From assembly GCF_021462225.1 (NCBI RefSeq), contig NC_061805.1:27049958-27113957 (forward strand): a stretch of DNA of 64,000 nucleotides, written 5' to 3'. The notes below the pieces were generated by a model, which saw only the letters and a program-made list of their open reading frames with translations, made no database searches and was not told where the DNA came from. The translations under genes and the position numbers were made by a program. Of this stretch, positions 34,214 through 48,239 are shown piece after piece. The stretch comes from Girardinichthys multiradiatus. Taxonomy: Eukaryota > Chordata > Actinopteri > Cyprinodontiformes > Goodeidae. How positions within the stretch are numbered: the first letter of the stretch is position 1; every line of letters begins with the position of its first letter.

Positions 34214-37200
34214 ATGGAACAAGTGATGAATACTTAGCCAAAATAAAAATATTTCATGTGGTAAGCTCTTCTAAACTTGCCTTTATCAGAAGAATGACAA
34301 TATAGTGACCCTCGTGGTGTACAGTTGCGGACATCTCCACAAAGCATTTCAAATTGCTCATGCTTTCTTGAAAAACGATTACAGCTGTTGCACAGCCAGT
34401 GGAGACTTTGAGAGAGGAGCTCAAATTGTTGCTACTATCAACATCCACACAGATGGCCAATCACTGCATGAAGTGTCTGTGCTTATTGGATTGTGGATTA
34501 ACTGAATGCTGCTTTGGTTAATGCAGCTTGGATGACTCCCATGTGGTCAATGCGATGGTGGGGCAGGTTTTTAGATGTAGTTCAATCATGCGACAAGCCC
34601 TTATGGCTTGGTAGTTGCTCTCAGGAAACCACTGCATGTTCCAACAGCAGTCGATATTTCACGGCTGAGGTAGGGTGGAGGGTAAATGTCAGGGGTCAGT
34701 CATCAAAAACAACCACTGACGGAGCCAACATTTTTATCATGGGAGCATAGATGGTAGCAATTCAATAGGCATATTATATTTGTTTTGCTTCTGTCTTTAT
34801 AATAATGCTTATTTTTATATGCAAGTGATTTTTATCCCCTAAAGCATAAACTGCACAATAGCCAAAACACCTCACATATTAATATTGATAGAGAACATAT
34901 GTGGAATTCTAATATAGGAAGTCTATTCACAGGTAGCTCCCAAATCAATACTAGTGATTTTCTTTTCTTTAACTGCCTGCTGCCTTCATGTGCAAAACCT
35001 TGAACAAGAAATACAAAAAGAATCAAAGACCAGCACCATTTAAATCCCTGCTGTCCCTTCCATTCACTGACGAGGCTCCACTACTGCGCTCAGTCTGGGG
35101 TTGATTCCGCTGGCTGCTCTTCCTGGTTAATGAAGATAGCAGGGGGCGGGTGTGTTTGTTTGTGTTGCAGTCGAGCCACACTGTGCTTAACATGACTTTG
35201 GGTTCAAGCTAAGGTTTGATGTCTTTGTGCCTGCTCAGTGGCAGACACGACTACTGGTCTGAATGACAGATTAAAGCTGTAATCTGAGCAGGGGGCTGCA
35301 GGTAGGGGGTTTATGGTGTATTTATGCGTGAAGGGAAAAAAAAAACTGTAAACAAGGAGATGATGGCAGGCAGTTGCATAATAGTGCTACATATATCCCA
35401 AGGTAAAATACTGATGATATTTTTGTTTTATTTTACGAGCAATGAACTACCATCCATCAAGTATTACTCTGACAAATGTACAAAAATAATTAAACAACGC
35501 TGGCCACATTTATTGGTACTTTCGGAAAAGATAATAAAGAAATAAAAAGAAATAAATAGCAAGGTTGATAACCTCACCCTGAAAAACATTTAAATAGCCA
35601 AATTTAAAAACTCAAATTTTGGAACATTTATTCAGTTAGATAAACATATCCCATGTTAAAAGTATTTTTTTACTACCAATGATCCAGCTGTACCTCTAAC
35701 AATCCCTTTAGAGAAACTGCAACCAGTGTCAGTTTTTGATATGGTCCAGATTGGCAGATGCCCTGGGCGACATTAGAAAGGGAGTGGCGAGAAGTGATCA
35801 ATCTAACATATGTCAGTTTTAACTTGAATGAGGCTTCTATCACTTTTAAGTATGTGCATTCAATGCTAAGATTGCAAACCTTGCTCTCTATTAAGAATAG
35901 AGTCTGTTTTTTACATGCTTTGCGCAGGCTGCTCAACGTATTATCCTGTCCCAAGATGACGAAGTCTCCATAACAACCAATGGATGCCATCTATATGCCA
36001 AATAGTTATTTAAGAAAAACTAAGGCTAGTTGTGGATCTTTTGAAAGATGTAATAAAATACAACGAATAAATAAATTAATAAATAGATAAAACTGGTTCC
36101 AGAATAAATGTGTCTATGCTAGTAAATGTGAGAGTATGCTGCTGCAATAAAGATAATATTTATTTTAAGGGCTTTTACACATCGTTACCAGGAGTGCCAA
36201 TTAAGACGACCGGCACTGTGACATCAACAACGCTGGCTCTAAAAGTACTCAGTTCAAAAGAGAAAAAATCCACACGGACGGCAAATGCAATTTTATGTTT
36301 AAATAGATCAATGAACAAACAGCCCCGAGGACATGTAATAAAGCCACCTAATCATCGGCAGTTGGTGCTTTGTTCCAAGCAGTGGGAAATTATTCATTAG
36401 ACTGCAGCATGGAAGGCCAAGAAAACTTCCAAGTTGCTTGCCACACAGTACTGTGCCCACTAAAGTGATCACATCTTATGAAACACATCATTCAAGTCAC
36501 AAAGCAACTATTTGCTGGCAACAGAAAACAAATGCAATTTCAGCTTGCTGTATGTTTGCGCGCTTAACGTGAAACGGCTGCTTTAGTCAAAACGGCAGAA
36601 ATCACTGAAGGATTCACCTACACTTTAGAAGCTGTAACAAAGTAGTCATGCAATGATTTTTGTCTGATTTACTAGATAGTAGCGTCCACTTATTTAATCA
36701 TTTGGAACCAGAGGATAATAGAGTTTTTATGTGGAAACATTCCCCTAAATTGCTTTCGAGATGACTGGAGTTATTGGTCTTTTATCATGAAAAGTAACCC
36801 AATTGATAATTATCTTCAGTAGCTTCACGATTTCCATTCCTCATCTTGGGGTCATTTTTTTAAATTGATGTTCATGTTACTTAAAAGCACTACAAAAACA
36901 GATATTAGAAAACTGTACTTCTTGTACATGTTTCTGGAAGATAGGATCATGAAGAGATCATTGAAAATTTAATTTGTGTAATCATGAACATTTAGACTCT
37001 TTAAACAACAACATCAGTAATAAAGGTTGTTAGACCAATCAGAAGCCCTTACCTCTGATTGACAGTACTATTTGAATGAGGACCAGTGGTTCAATAAAAA
37101 GGGAGGAAATGCTTCCTCATTAATTCTCTCAAGCCATTATCCACAACTTAACCTTGACCTGCCTTTATCAAACTGCTTCCTAAGAGGGGAAAAAAGCAAT

Positions 37201-38904
37201 TGTTTGAAGCGGAAGTAATTTACCTGATGGCAAAAACATTCTCCTCAAAAACATTATCTGTGCCGGTCCAATTTGTTACCGACACATAAATGATTAACTC
37301 TAAACCAGAAGTGAAAATATTATTATTTCACACATAATTACATTCCTTTGAGTTTCTCACGGGCATGCTGTGGATGTAAAACCTGTGACACTTTGGTGCA
37401 ATTTTGGAGTTTTGATTAAAGTTATTAACACGAACCTTTATTCTCCCTCTGTGCTTTAGTAAACATAGCAGTGGGCCTGGGGAGGGATGTGAAGAGGGCT
37501 GGTATTGGAGGATGAACTGGAGGCAAGTTTAAGCAGCTTTTCATTTTTTACTGGAAAAAATAAACTGAAATAAACACTGACTTAGAGGACACCTCTTGAA
37601 ATAAAGCTGATGAAAATTGCTTGAGCTTGTGTTGACGTGATAGAAAGAAAAGCAATTCAACATGCATCCATTTGAGTCTCTCTTTGAAGATATCACCTAT
37701 GACAGAATGATGCAGCTAAAAAATCTACTGCTGCACAGCAGACACAAGGCTTCCTACCACAGGAAAATCTTACTGGAGTCATTTTGATTGCTTCAAACGG
37801 CGTCCCTGCTGAGGTGATCATCAGCACATAGCCTGATTAGATATTTCACGTGGTGGAGCTGCTAATTTACGACGACAGAATGCTGCTGCTGTTTTTGGTA
37901 GTGAGAGATGTTGATATAAACATCTATGTTTAACAGTGACTCAGTAGTTTTCACTCTGTCATGTTCCACTGCACTCCAAGGGCTGTTTTAAAATTCCTCT
38001 ATTTTCATAAAACACTAACTGTGTGTAATGAACAAAAGGTTGCTAAATGTTTTTTTTGCACTTGCATAATTTCAGATTAATCAACACATTAACAACACAA
38101 CTAGTTAATCTCTAAAAGAGAAGGTATTTTGCAGGAAAACTACCAACTGTAACTTGTTAACATAGTGGAGAAATGGTGAGGATTTAAAACTGTCAGCACA
38201 AAATAATGCCACTGAATGCTCTATTTAAAGATGTTACACAAAGTAAAATGATGTGGGTGTGGGATGATGGATACGATTGTCTCATATACTATGCTAGATT
38301 TTTGTTTTGACATATTAGAAACAGATCATGATGTAATGAGGATTAAAAAGAGGCTAAAGCATGACTTAAAAAATGAACTCCCTTTCCAATTAAGTTCAGT
38401 CACATTTGTCGCTTAATTCACTTTAATCCATATTAGTTTGCTTTTGGCAGGGGACGTCTCTTTGGTTAATCACTTTGATAATTTAATACTAACTCTAATA
38501 ATAAACAATTAAAATAAATTACCCAACAGTATCCTCTCTAAACTGACTGTCCCAAAAAGATGCAGGATTGTTTTGGAAGGTGAAATTAATGCTCCGACTT
38601 TGTTTCCATGAGTAAATGAAGAGTAAATTTAAATCTTTCAATGTGCTTTTGTACAGAATGTGGAAAAGCCATATGACAAATAGCTTCATAATCGGATGTT
38701 TGGAGTGTATTGATGTTTCTCCAGCAAAATTAGCTCAGGAGGAGATAAACTAAAATCTTTCATTTAAAAAAGAAAATCTAAATGTTTTTGTGTCTCACCT
38801 CATGCAAAATCAACAATCATGAGTTACTGAAACTCATCCCATCATCCATTCTCTCAATCATGTCTAAAGTTTTTTCTTAACCAATATCCCTTTTGTGTTA
38901 TCTA
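34214..38904. other. Intronic sequence, no gene seen
   Basis: No exon of grid2 was recognised. A block at 35041..35310 is GC-balanced and motif-dense compared with its surroundings and may be conserved noncoding DNA. Short frames at 34305, 35673 and 36110 have no recognisable domain. Confidence 0.5.
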
Positions 38905-40175
38905 CAGAGTCTGGAAAATATTCCTGCCCTTTCAAGTTTTTCACCTTTCTCTCATAACAACCTGGTACTGCTGTGTATTTTATTGGGATTTTATGCGATA
39001 GACCAACATAATGTTGTGAATAACTGTGGAAAACAAGGAAAAATATGCTGTTCATGGTTTACCAAATATCATTAAAATAAGAATCACAAACGCATGGCAG
39101 ACATTTGTTTTTAGCCCCCCTGAGTTTGTAAAAACACCTTTTGCTGAAATTACAGCTGCAGTATTTGGGGGTCTTCATCGGCTTTACATATCTAGAGACT
39201 GACACATTTGCCAATTCTTCTTTGCAAAATAACTCAGGCTCACACAGATTGTATGGAGACCATCTGTGAACGTCAGTTTTTGAATCTTGCAACAGATTCT
39301 CATCTATATTTAGGTCTGGACGTTGACTGGACCATATAAACACATAAATATGCTTTGATCTATTTCATTCTGTTGTAGCTGTATGCTTAGCGTCATTTTT
39401 TGGCTGGAAGGTGAACTTCGTCCCCTGCTCAACTGTTTTGCAGCCCCTAACAGGTTTCTTAGGATTGTCCTGTATTTATTTCCAGTCATCTTCTTATCAA
39501 CTCTGACCACCTTCCCTATTCATACAAAATCATCACCACAGCATGAGCCTGCAACACTGGGGAAGGTATATTCTCAGTGTTGTGCAGTGTTTCCTTTACA
39601 GCACAAATAGAGTTTTGTATGTAGGCCAAAAAGTTCACATTTTTATGTCATTTGACCAGAACACTTTATTTCATGTCGTTGTCTCCCATGCCCGGCTTGT
39701 TGCAAACTGTAAATGGGACTTTTTACTGGTATCTTCTCGCTACTCTTTCACAACGGCAAGATTTGTGGAGTGCTTGACTAATAAATGTCAACAACTGTGG
39801 ATGTCTGCAGCTCCTCTAGAGTTACCATTGACCTCCATGCTGTTTCACTGATTAATGCTGTTCTTGCCCGATCTGTCAATTTAGCTTAAAGGCCTTATCT
39901 TGGTAGATTTGCAGTTGTGCCATATCTTTTCATTTTTTTCCGATGATGCTTTAAGCTTCTCCACAGTTTCCTTCCTGGCCAGTCCTGGTGTGTTTCTTGG
40001 TCTTCATGAGGCAATTTGTTCACTAATGTTCTCTATTAAAGCTCTGAGACAGCAGTATTTATTTAGAAATTAAATTACACACATACACATATCTTTTTTT
40101 CTTTCACTTCACAATTATTTGCTATTTTGTCAGTCAATCACATAAGATCCCAAGGAAAGACATTTAAGTTTGTTC
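38905..40175. mobile_element. Degraded Tc1-like element
   Basis: It shares ordered blocks with the copies at 1981..5598 and 30797..34213, including TGTATTTTATTGGGATTTTA, ATCTAGAGACTGACACATTT, TTCTTTGCAAAATAACTCAG, CACTGATTAATGCTG and ending CACTTCACAATTATTTGC. There is no intact frame. It ends about 140 bp from the grid2 exon at 40312..40552. Confidence 0.75.
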
Positions 40176-40311
40176 AAATTCAGTTGGTTTTTTGTTTTTT
40201 ATTTTGTTTACAAAGAACTGCATAGCAATATTTTTCTTTTTATACCAAATTGATCTAAAGTTTGCCCTGGATTCCTGTATCCTTCTTTTTTGAGGTCATT
40301 CCCTCCCATAC

Positions 40312-40552
40312 CTCCTTGGATGGGACTCTGGAGCCCTTTCGCCGTGACCACCAGCTTTCCACCATAGCAATGAGGCAGGAGAGCACTACACCAGCTGCCA
40401 GGATGCAGAAAACTCCAGCAAAGCTGTGTATGTCGAGCGCGTTGCCACGCTGCCGTGTCTGGTCTGAGCTGTAGAGGTCACATGGGCTGTCCTTGGGCCA
40501 CCACTTGAGTTTCAGGATGTCCATGTCACCATTCTGCTGGAGTTCCAGGATT
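40312..40552 (-). CDS. grid2: grid2 penultimate coding exon: S2 end and fourth membrane segment
   Basis: The 241-nt exon opens at acceptor CATCCTAG, with one base completing an Arg codon. It then codes 80 residues: [20 protein letters not shown], the end of the ligand-binding lobe S2 with the conserved Cys in [26 protein letters not shown] then [11 protein letters not shown], the fourth membrane segment; and the basic stop-transfer [11 protein letters not shown]. It ends in phase 0 at donor GAG|GTATGG. This matches vertebrate GluD2 nearly residue for residue. The preceding exon, expected to end in the SPYRDVFSQ region, was not found in the remaining 23 kb to the right and probably lies outside the window. 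Confidence 0.97.
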
Positions 40553-41749
40553 CTAGGATGCAGACAACAGATATATGAAGAGAGCCAAGCATATTTTTCA
40601 AATAGAGACTGAAAACAAGTCTATTCCGAAACAAAACGTCAGGTTTCTATTGATACAAAGACTTCAGTTACATTTTTATGATTAGAGTGGCGAATGGTTC
40701 TTACCCATTCAAAAACAGCCAGGGAAAATAAATTACCTTCATGAAATCTGCACAACAACCAACACTGCAGCTTTGACTGCAGCTGTTGTAACTCCTCTCC
40801 ACCATTTGAGGGCAGTGTTGGACAGCAACAATTCCCCATGATTCCCAAATACCCATATTGGGCTGTCAAACTCATTATGGCTAACATTAATATGTTTTGC
40901 AGCACAGCACAAGTACGCTGCCACAAAGTCATTATGCAGCTTAGCTTTAGTCACACGATTGATGGCTTCAGAGAGGATACAGCTCAGAGGTTGATGGGGT
41001 CCCTCTGTTTGCCTTCAGTTTATTATTTAACTGGTTTGTTCGCTTTGGTTTGCAGGAGAGCTGCAGACGCAGACACTCGGAGAACAGCTGAGAGCTGACA
41101 TGAAGAGGAGAAAGGTACATGAAAAAAAATGAGCACATAAAATGAGAGAAGAGGAATATCATGCCCCCACAGACATATTAATAATACTACAGACAGATAT
41201 AATTCACCATGAGCAAAGTGAGCCGGCCCACTGGCTATTAATGCACAAAGGCAAACACACTCTAAGACATGAAGTCACAAACTTGATTGCATACATGTCT
41301 GAGCAAACCTAACAAGGATTCCTTCATGTACACAACAACAATTCGCAAAACTAAGAAAGACAGAGATTAGCTTTTTAGTTTGTTTTTCAGCTCAAAACAC
41401 ACGGGAAATCTAAATGCAACAAATGCAAACAAACCCTGCAGCCAACTCATTTGTCCAGAACAACTGGAAAAATATGGATCATTTTGACATGAATCTGAAT
41501 CAACCTGCCACATTTGAACCACAACTGTCTCATCCAGACATGTAATTTTATCACTTCATACGTTTTTTCAGTATAGGAAACAACATGATTAAACAAACAG
41601 AATATTCATTATATTCATAAAGGATCTTTTGCATAATTTTGTGTAGTTTCAGGTCGTGTTTATAATCTTTTTATGCAATATTATAATGTACAAAGTCAAC
41701 TGATCTGCACTGTCAGAAACAATAATAACGACAACAAAAAGCATATATT

Positions 41750-41910
41750 GGCTGCATGGTGGCACAGTTACCACAGAAGTTCCTGGAATTAAATCCCAGC
41801 TATTTGTATGTTCTCTCCATCCATCCATCCACCCATCCATCCATCCATCCATCCATCCATCCATCCATCCATCCATCCATCCATCCATCCATCCACCCAT
41901 CCATCCATCC
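41750..41910 (+). repeat. Shortened SINE head joined to (CCAT)n array
   Basis: A tRNA-like SINE head (TGGTGGCACAGTTACCACAG then AAATCCCAGC) runs to GTATGTTCTC and then directly into about 23 CCAT units (41817..41910). The same junction occurs at 48240..48480. The array gives false Ile-His-Pro-Ser and Trp-Met-Asp-Gly frames. Confidence 0.8.
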
Positions 41911-42549
41911 CCGCCTATCCGAGATGAAATATCTAGCGGTCCAGTGGTCATTGGGCAAGAGGGAGAAAACACCCTGGACTGTCCTTCATAGGGCTGCATG
42001 TTCTTGCGCAGACCAAAGTCTTTTGTTCAAGCATGTGCATGCATGATTTTCTGTCTTCTGTTTTCTCTGTTACCTGGACTGTCGACTTGACTACTGATAG
42101 GCGCTCATCCTTCCCTCCCCCCACCACTGTGCAAGGATGAAGCAAGTTCATAGAAAATAGATGGATGGATATTAATATACAGCTTAAAGACTAAACCAAG
42201 TTTCAGTTTAGGGAGACATCGCTGTAGGGAAATTGTCTTATTGCAGAAATTCTTTGGTGGAGTCAAGATGACACATTGAAAGCAGAAACACATGCTACAG
42301 TCTCTCCAGTTGGTTACTTTGCAAAGGTCAAAAGTTTGATTTTGCCAATAGAGATGCTTACTCTTATAACTGGGAGAATTACTTTGTAGGAGCTGTCTCT
42401 TGGCTTCATTTCCCAGACTAGTGGATTGAACCCATGATTCTCTGCACATCTTCCAGTAGACAGTGGCTGATTCAGGTTCTTAACAGCTGAAGAACACCAA
42501 ACTTAGAAAACATAAAATAGGGCTAGAGCTTTTATAAGCTTTTATTGTG

Positions 42550-43190
42550 CAAACTTTTACATTGTCAGGGTCAAAAGACATTTTTGAGTATGAAGAAGAC
42601 ACAGGGAATGTCAAAATGTTGGTCTATAATATGTGTAAAAGCTGGAAATTTATCATTGAGCACCAGCCCAATTCTTAATTGACTAGTGTTTAGATTTTTT
42701 CTTAGTTATGTCAAACCACTTTTTAAAGTGGACTTTAAAGCAGCAGCAGATCTTGACATCAAGAACACTGGTCTCTTTTTGAGTGATATGGAGCTTGGTT
42801 TATACCAGACCCACTCTGGGGAAATCCTCGTCTTCCACAGTTTAGCTTTAGCGTCCTGAATTGATACTGGTATTCTCCAAAGGATTGAGAGTCATAAAGA
42901 TGCTTTGCTTGCAGACTCAGAGGAACTTCAATATATTTCTGGGCTACCAGTGACTTTCACAATGCACATCTGCCATGGATGAAAATATTGCCCATGTCTT
43001 TCAGACAGTGGAGTCATGAACACTGACCTTTACTGAGATAAGAGACTTGGATTCCCTTAGTGGGTTTTGTTTGATCTTTTGAGTGGTTTTGGAAGATATA
43101 ATTGTACATCTGATGGCCTCTGTGGGTGTTAGTGCTCCCTTTGGACGTGTGCAGTTTGAATGTCTTTGATAATACAACTTAGAGAAACAG
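42550..43190. repeat. Degraded Tc1-like transposon relic
   Basis: Phrases such as TTTCAGACAGTGGAGTCATG, AACACTGACCTTTACTGAG and GTGCAAACTTTTACA near the left end resemble a common fish Tc1 family that also appears at 59200..60330. Heavy decay makes the ends and orientation uncertain. Confidence 0.45.
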
Positions 43191-43528
43191 AGACCCATAC
43201 TTTAAAATCCACCTATACATAAAAACAGAAACGATTTACCAATTAATGACTAAGAATAGAGAAAAGAAAGAAAACAACATATTACTTCAGGAAAAATGAA
43301 ACTTGCTCACTTTTCTCATTTTTAGACAAGTGGATGTCTTTATCACTATGTAGACATGCATATTTGAAAACATGCAAGTTTCCATCTTTTATATGCATGA
43401 ACAACCCTGCTGTAAAATGAGACAATTCACTCCTTGTCATGGCAGATTTATGTGCTTTGTCCTTTTTTTCACAGACTGTTATATGAAAAATGGGTACATG
43501 CAGAAAACAAAACAGAAGTCAAGATATG

Positions 43529-43529
<1 letters not shown>

Positions 43530-43559
<30 letters not shown>

Positions 43560-43601
43560 CATACATACATACATACATACATACATACATACATACATAC
43601 A
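43530..43601. repeat. (CATA)n microsatellite
   Basis: There are about 17 uninterrupted CATA units. They give false Ile-His-Thr-Tyr frames. Confidence 0.96.
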
Positions 43602-44594
43602 ATAAAATTGTTCAAAAACCCATTCTCTTTCAATTTTGTCGTAGTTTTTTCATCAGTTGCTTGGGTATGGATTGTTGAGAAATAGTTTGTTCCTGTCAGA
43701 AATAATACACGTATTTACATTACTACAAAAGATAAAACTGTTCAGGTGGGTTTTATAGGTTTCTAGCCTGTTCTTTGAATAACTGGACATCATGAGAGTT
43801 CAAATTTGAAACCAAATTTGCTTCTGGTGCCTTAAAAATAACAGCACATTTTTCTTCTTTAAAAAAATAACAAACATCCTGTCAGTAGGTTTTAGTGCCA
43901 AGCTGCTAATCTACTTCTAAAATTTTAAACACACCTTTGCCAGTTTGTTTCTAGCAAAAATATCACAGAGAGATTACAGATAACTTCATGAGAGCTTAAA
44001 CACGATTGCTTTTCTCTCAAAGCAAAGTTGGGCTTTTTACACAGTTCTGACCTTTTTATCTGTCGCTCTGACAACAGATATTTTACACACACAAACAACC
44101 CTACGCTCTGAAAAACAGCGTCACAGAAAGACGTATTACATGCACTTTAATGACATAGAATATGAGCAGTCCCATCTAAAAAGAAAACATTTTTTGTCAA
44201 AATGTTTAATCATTTCTTGCCTGTAATTTAGCCATCTTCTAAAGAAGTCTAGTCAGACTTTTTTTTTTCTTTAATGCCTGTCAAAATAAGAGTATAACTA
44301 CATGTTTCAGAGAGCTGCCCATTATCTCCACTCATAAACTGGCTGTTCATTTAAAACAAAAATGTCATAACAAGCAGCCATGTTTCATAAATTGTAATAT
44401 TTCTGAACAATGTTATAACATTGTAATATGTGGGCAGTAAATAACTAGCCAGATTCTGTAAAGATGTTTACTTTTGACATTTGCAGGAAAAATTCAATCA
44501 TTATCAAATTATTGTTTTTTCTGCATAAACATGCCAGACATCATACAGGAAATCTATATGATTTTGAAGGGTTATACGAATTTAATCTATGGCA

Positions 44595-44745
44595 AATGGT
44601 AAACTTGTGTAGCACTTTATCAAGTCCGAGGACTCCAAAGTGTTTTACACTACAATCAGTAATCGATGGAGTGGGGTTTGAACCCACCAGTTAATGGATG
44701 AACCCCTACCACCTGATCCACTGTCTCCGCTGTAACTCATTAAAA
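44595..44745. repeat. SINE or non-autonomous repeat fragment
   Basis: CAAATGGTAAACTTGTGTAG, CAAAGTGTTTTACACTACAA and GTGGGGTTTGAACCCACCAG occur in the order of a widespread fish repeat with a tRNA-like GTTTGAACC box. It is partial and diverged. Confidence 0.5.
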
Positions 44746-45199
44746 ATGGATCAAAGGAATGTCAAGCTAAAAAGCAAACAGCAAAGGCCTAGATGGATAC
44801 GTGGATCTAAAACATGTGAAATACAGATTCTTTCCCCGGAGGAATTATTTGGGTGTATCTAAAGCTTCATCTGTTGGGGAGAGGACATACCAGAACAGAT
44901 TTGAGATTCAGGACAGAGTGCTTCCTCTCAGCCCTCTATTACGACCCTGTCTGCCAGTGCAGTTCATCATCTATCATTCTGCACTAATTGGTCTATCAGA
45001 GTTATGCAAAGGCTACTTCCCTGATGGACCCTTGAATCAAACCAGAACACTTACGTGCGCTGACAAGAACATAGCTGCTCACACACATATTGGACACATT
45101 TAGATTTGTCTCACTGGTGTTATCCTGCTCACTGATACACAGACAAACAAGGTGGAGAGAAATGAGAAAAGTGTTGATGATGCTTAAATCTCTAGACTT

Positions 45200-46110
45200 C
45201 ACAACATCAAAATGTGCAGCCTTGTCTTAAAAATTAAGGGGAAACTAAAAATATGCTTTACCTTCTGGACATTGTTCTTTTGCATACTGCATCTACTCAT
45301 TTCCAGATGCCTTTCTTTGAGGGTTGTCCACACACTTTGGACTTCCTATAACAGTTCAACTTTGTCGATTAGCAAATGGCATTTAGGTTAATTGGTGATA
45401 CTAAATTGACTAAGTTTGTGCATCCATATTCACCGGTGTGTTGGTCCTGTATTGCTCTTCCAGTTTTCTCAGGGTGTCACCTTCCCCCTGCTTAATAAGA
45501 GATCTCATGTGTCCTCAAACAGGATCGCATATACATTAGGGAAAATAAGCATCAAACAAGTTAAAATTTTTCCTCAGTAAATGGATGACTGATGGGGCCA
45601 TTCTAGCAACTTTATTTTCTTTCTATAAAACTAATTGCTAGTCTCCGTGTCTGTGCGTTTGGAATACTTGTTTCACCAAAAAATCCACTCTTTTTCTGTC
45701 TTGCTATTCTTATTAAGAATGTCCGGGTACATTTCTCTACCCATTCTTTTTTTAACTAATTAAGGACTGCCAATAGTATATAATAAATAAAAAATAAAAA
45801 AACAGACCTATACCACTACGTTCTTACATCCAAATTTTACTGTTTACTGTTACATTTCTCCTTCAAAGATGGTGTGTGCAAAGAAAAAGCTCAGTTTTAA
45901 TCTCATCTAACCAAAGTAAATTCTTCTTGTATTTATTTTCTATGGCTTTGCACCTTTTTGTATGTGTGTTCAATTTGAAGTCCCTGTTTCAATATACTCT
46001 ATTACACATAATTAGTAAACTAAATTTGTTCAGCTGTTTTTTGTTTGTGGGTGCATTTTGGGTTGTTAAGAACATTTTGTCTGGAATTCTCGTCACCAAA
46101 ATTTGAAATA
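45200..46110. repeat. Possible degraded DNA transposon with SINE debris
   Basis: A segment near 45385..45470 (TTAGGTTAATTGGTGATACT) resembles the SINE body. The flanking DNA (AAAGCTCAGTTTTAATCTCATCTAACCAA at 45888 on, similar to a Tc1-type noncoding strand) suggests an old transposon. Boundaries are not resolved. Confidence 0.35.
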
Positions 46111-48239
46111 TATTTGCTGTGAAAAACAATTCAATTCTAATTTTCCCTGCTGTAACGTTTCATTCAGATGCTTCATCTGGTACTAAAAGTAATTACCATG
46201 CAATGCAGTCCATACAAAGTTTAAAATCATTTCTTCCATAAACCCATTTGGATAATGCAGTTAAAAGTATAAAAGCAGTGGTTAATGCCATTGAAGCTTC
46301 ATCACAAGCAGGGGAGGCCCTCTAGGTTGGTATATCATGGCATCAAATGACAAATTGAGTCCTGACAATTTTAAAAATGATTGAATAACTTAAAATTTAA
46401 ACCTATTAATAATTCAGGTACATTTTATATCAGAACAACTGCAAAGAACAGAGATCTTCGTAGACTGATTTTTTCCCTAATAGCTAAGTTTTCACGGCTA
46501 AATGGGCTTTGTGAGTGGAAGTGTCAGAGAAAGTGAACATGTTGATGTTCATTTTTTTAATACACAAAAGCAGTTACCACTGTTGTCCATTTGTCTTTAT
46601 GCCATGCCTGACAGGCAGGATGAAAAGCCACTGTGCTCTGCCTGACAAAAACACTGGTTGAGTCAAAGGGGTTCCTGCTGTACACCATCTGTCTGGCTCT
46701 GTTATTTGGCTGTCGCTGTCTCACCAAAAAAAACTCGAAAACTAAACAAAACACAAGCATGGAAAACTGTAAAAAGAAAGCACACAGCAACACAGAAAGA
46801 ACTGTGACAACTAGATTTACCTCTGAATGCTTATAAGCAAGATTAAACTAAACACTCATTCTCCATGGCAAAACAATGGTAGACAACAAAATGGTAACAA
46901 TGACAAACCGAAAGAAATTATGAAAGCTACAAGTCATTATTTAAACGGTGTATGTCTGTCTAAACATACTGTATGTGTCACCAGCTTTTTACATTCATGC
47001 TAGATTCCCTATTTTACACTATGTTTGTTGGGTGGAGCTCATGATCAAGCAAAATAAATCATTATATTTTCTCCACTAACAAGTACATTTCTCCTCATTG
47101 TCTTTAACATACTTGTTTGAATTAAAAGAAAAAAGTGATGCTTCTTGTTTTTTTTTCCTTTGCTATTTCTGCAATTTCAAGAATTAATCTCTTGTTGTTT
47201 CAGGTTGCAATTGAACAATCTAATAGCATACTTCTATGCCTACACATGACTTAAATCACAGAAAGCACATTTTCAGTCTAAAACCATGCAGAGGATCTAT
47301 GCATATCATGCTCTTGGAGAATAAGAGTTATGTTGTAGCATAAATGTCAGCTTAACATTAGCAGCAAATTAAATATTTTAAAATAGACTGAAATGTATAT
47401 AAAAAAGAAAGGTTTAAGATATATTTTAGCAGCATTTAGTAAAGCAAAGTTTTTGTTATATCCTTAATATAAGGAGTCTAATATGCAAATATTTACACAG
47501 GTATACACTATTATGATTCCATTTGTAAAAGAACATGAACATAGTATGCAACCATGGGTATTACATGTACATAATTCTCTGGTCTGGTGAAAGTTTGCAT
47601 TAGTAGTGTGTGTAATGACTTATCACCTTGTTTTAAGATGCTTGCTTTTCCTTTTGGAGATACACAAGTACATATCTTCCACTGGTCGTTAAAGCAAATG
47701 AGCATGGGTTACCCATGTGTTAAAGGCAGGCTGTGAAGGTGTTGTGTTCTTGTGTGTTTTCACTCTCTAATGCTGCCTCAACATTCTCTACGCAGTAGCC
47801 CTTATTGCGTTTAGATTGGATGTTACCATGGCAACTCTATGGCTGAAGCCTTGATGGTGGGATGATCATATGTTATTAGTCGGTTTGAACCAGAGAAAGA
47901 AAACATCACAGTCATTTGAATAAAGGACTAAAGGGCACAAGGCTAGAAAGCAAAAAAAAAAAAGGATTGAATGAAACGGAAAAAGGTTTAAGATAGACAT
48001 AAAAAACAGAATTCATAGATGAAGAAAGGAAGAGTGCCACACAATCACCAGTACAAAAAGCGATGGCTACACATTAATTGTGGACAAAGAAGAAGCTGTT
48101 TAAGTGTTTCCTCTATTTCAACGAAGATACATTGGTATGGCTTGGTATCTTTATGCGAAAGTAACATTACAAGTATGGCAGTGTTGCTAATGAATATTAT
48201 TTCAAGCAGTTAACTGGCACTAACTTAAAAAATTGACTC

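Larger units (their letters stand above)
24677..40311 (-). other. grid2: Last intron of grid2 (15.6 kb)
   Basis: It is bounded by donor GAG|GTATGG at 40311 and acceptor CATGCAG at 24677. It is phase 0. It contains two exon-like segments (26146..26190 and 26953..27240), a nested transposon cluster at 30.8-34.2 kb and a degraded transposon at 38.9-40.2 kb. The remaining stretches (24.7-26.1, 27.3-30.8 and 34.2-38.9 kb) show no gene. 24.7-25.4 kb on the minus strand is pyrimidine-rich and gives false reading frames. Confidence 0.9.

Noticed and set aside
43434..43685. Ile-His-Thr-Tyr repeat frames
   Set aside because: They are translations of the CATA microsatellite.
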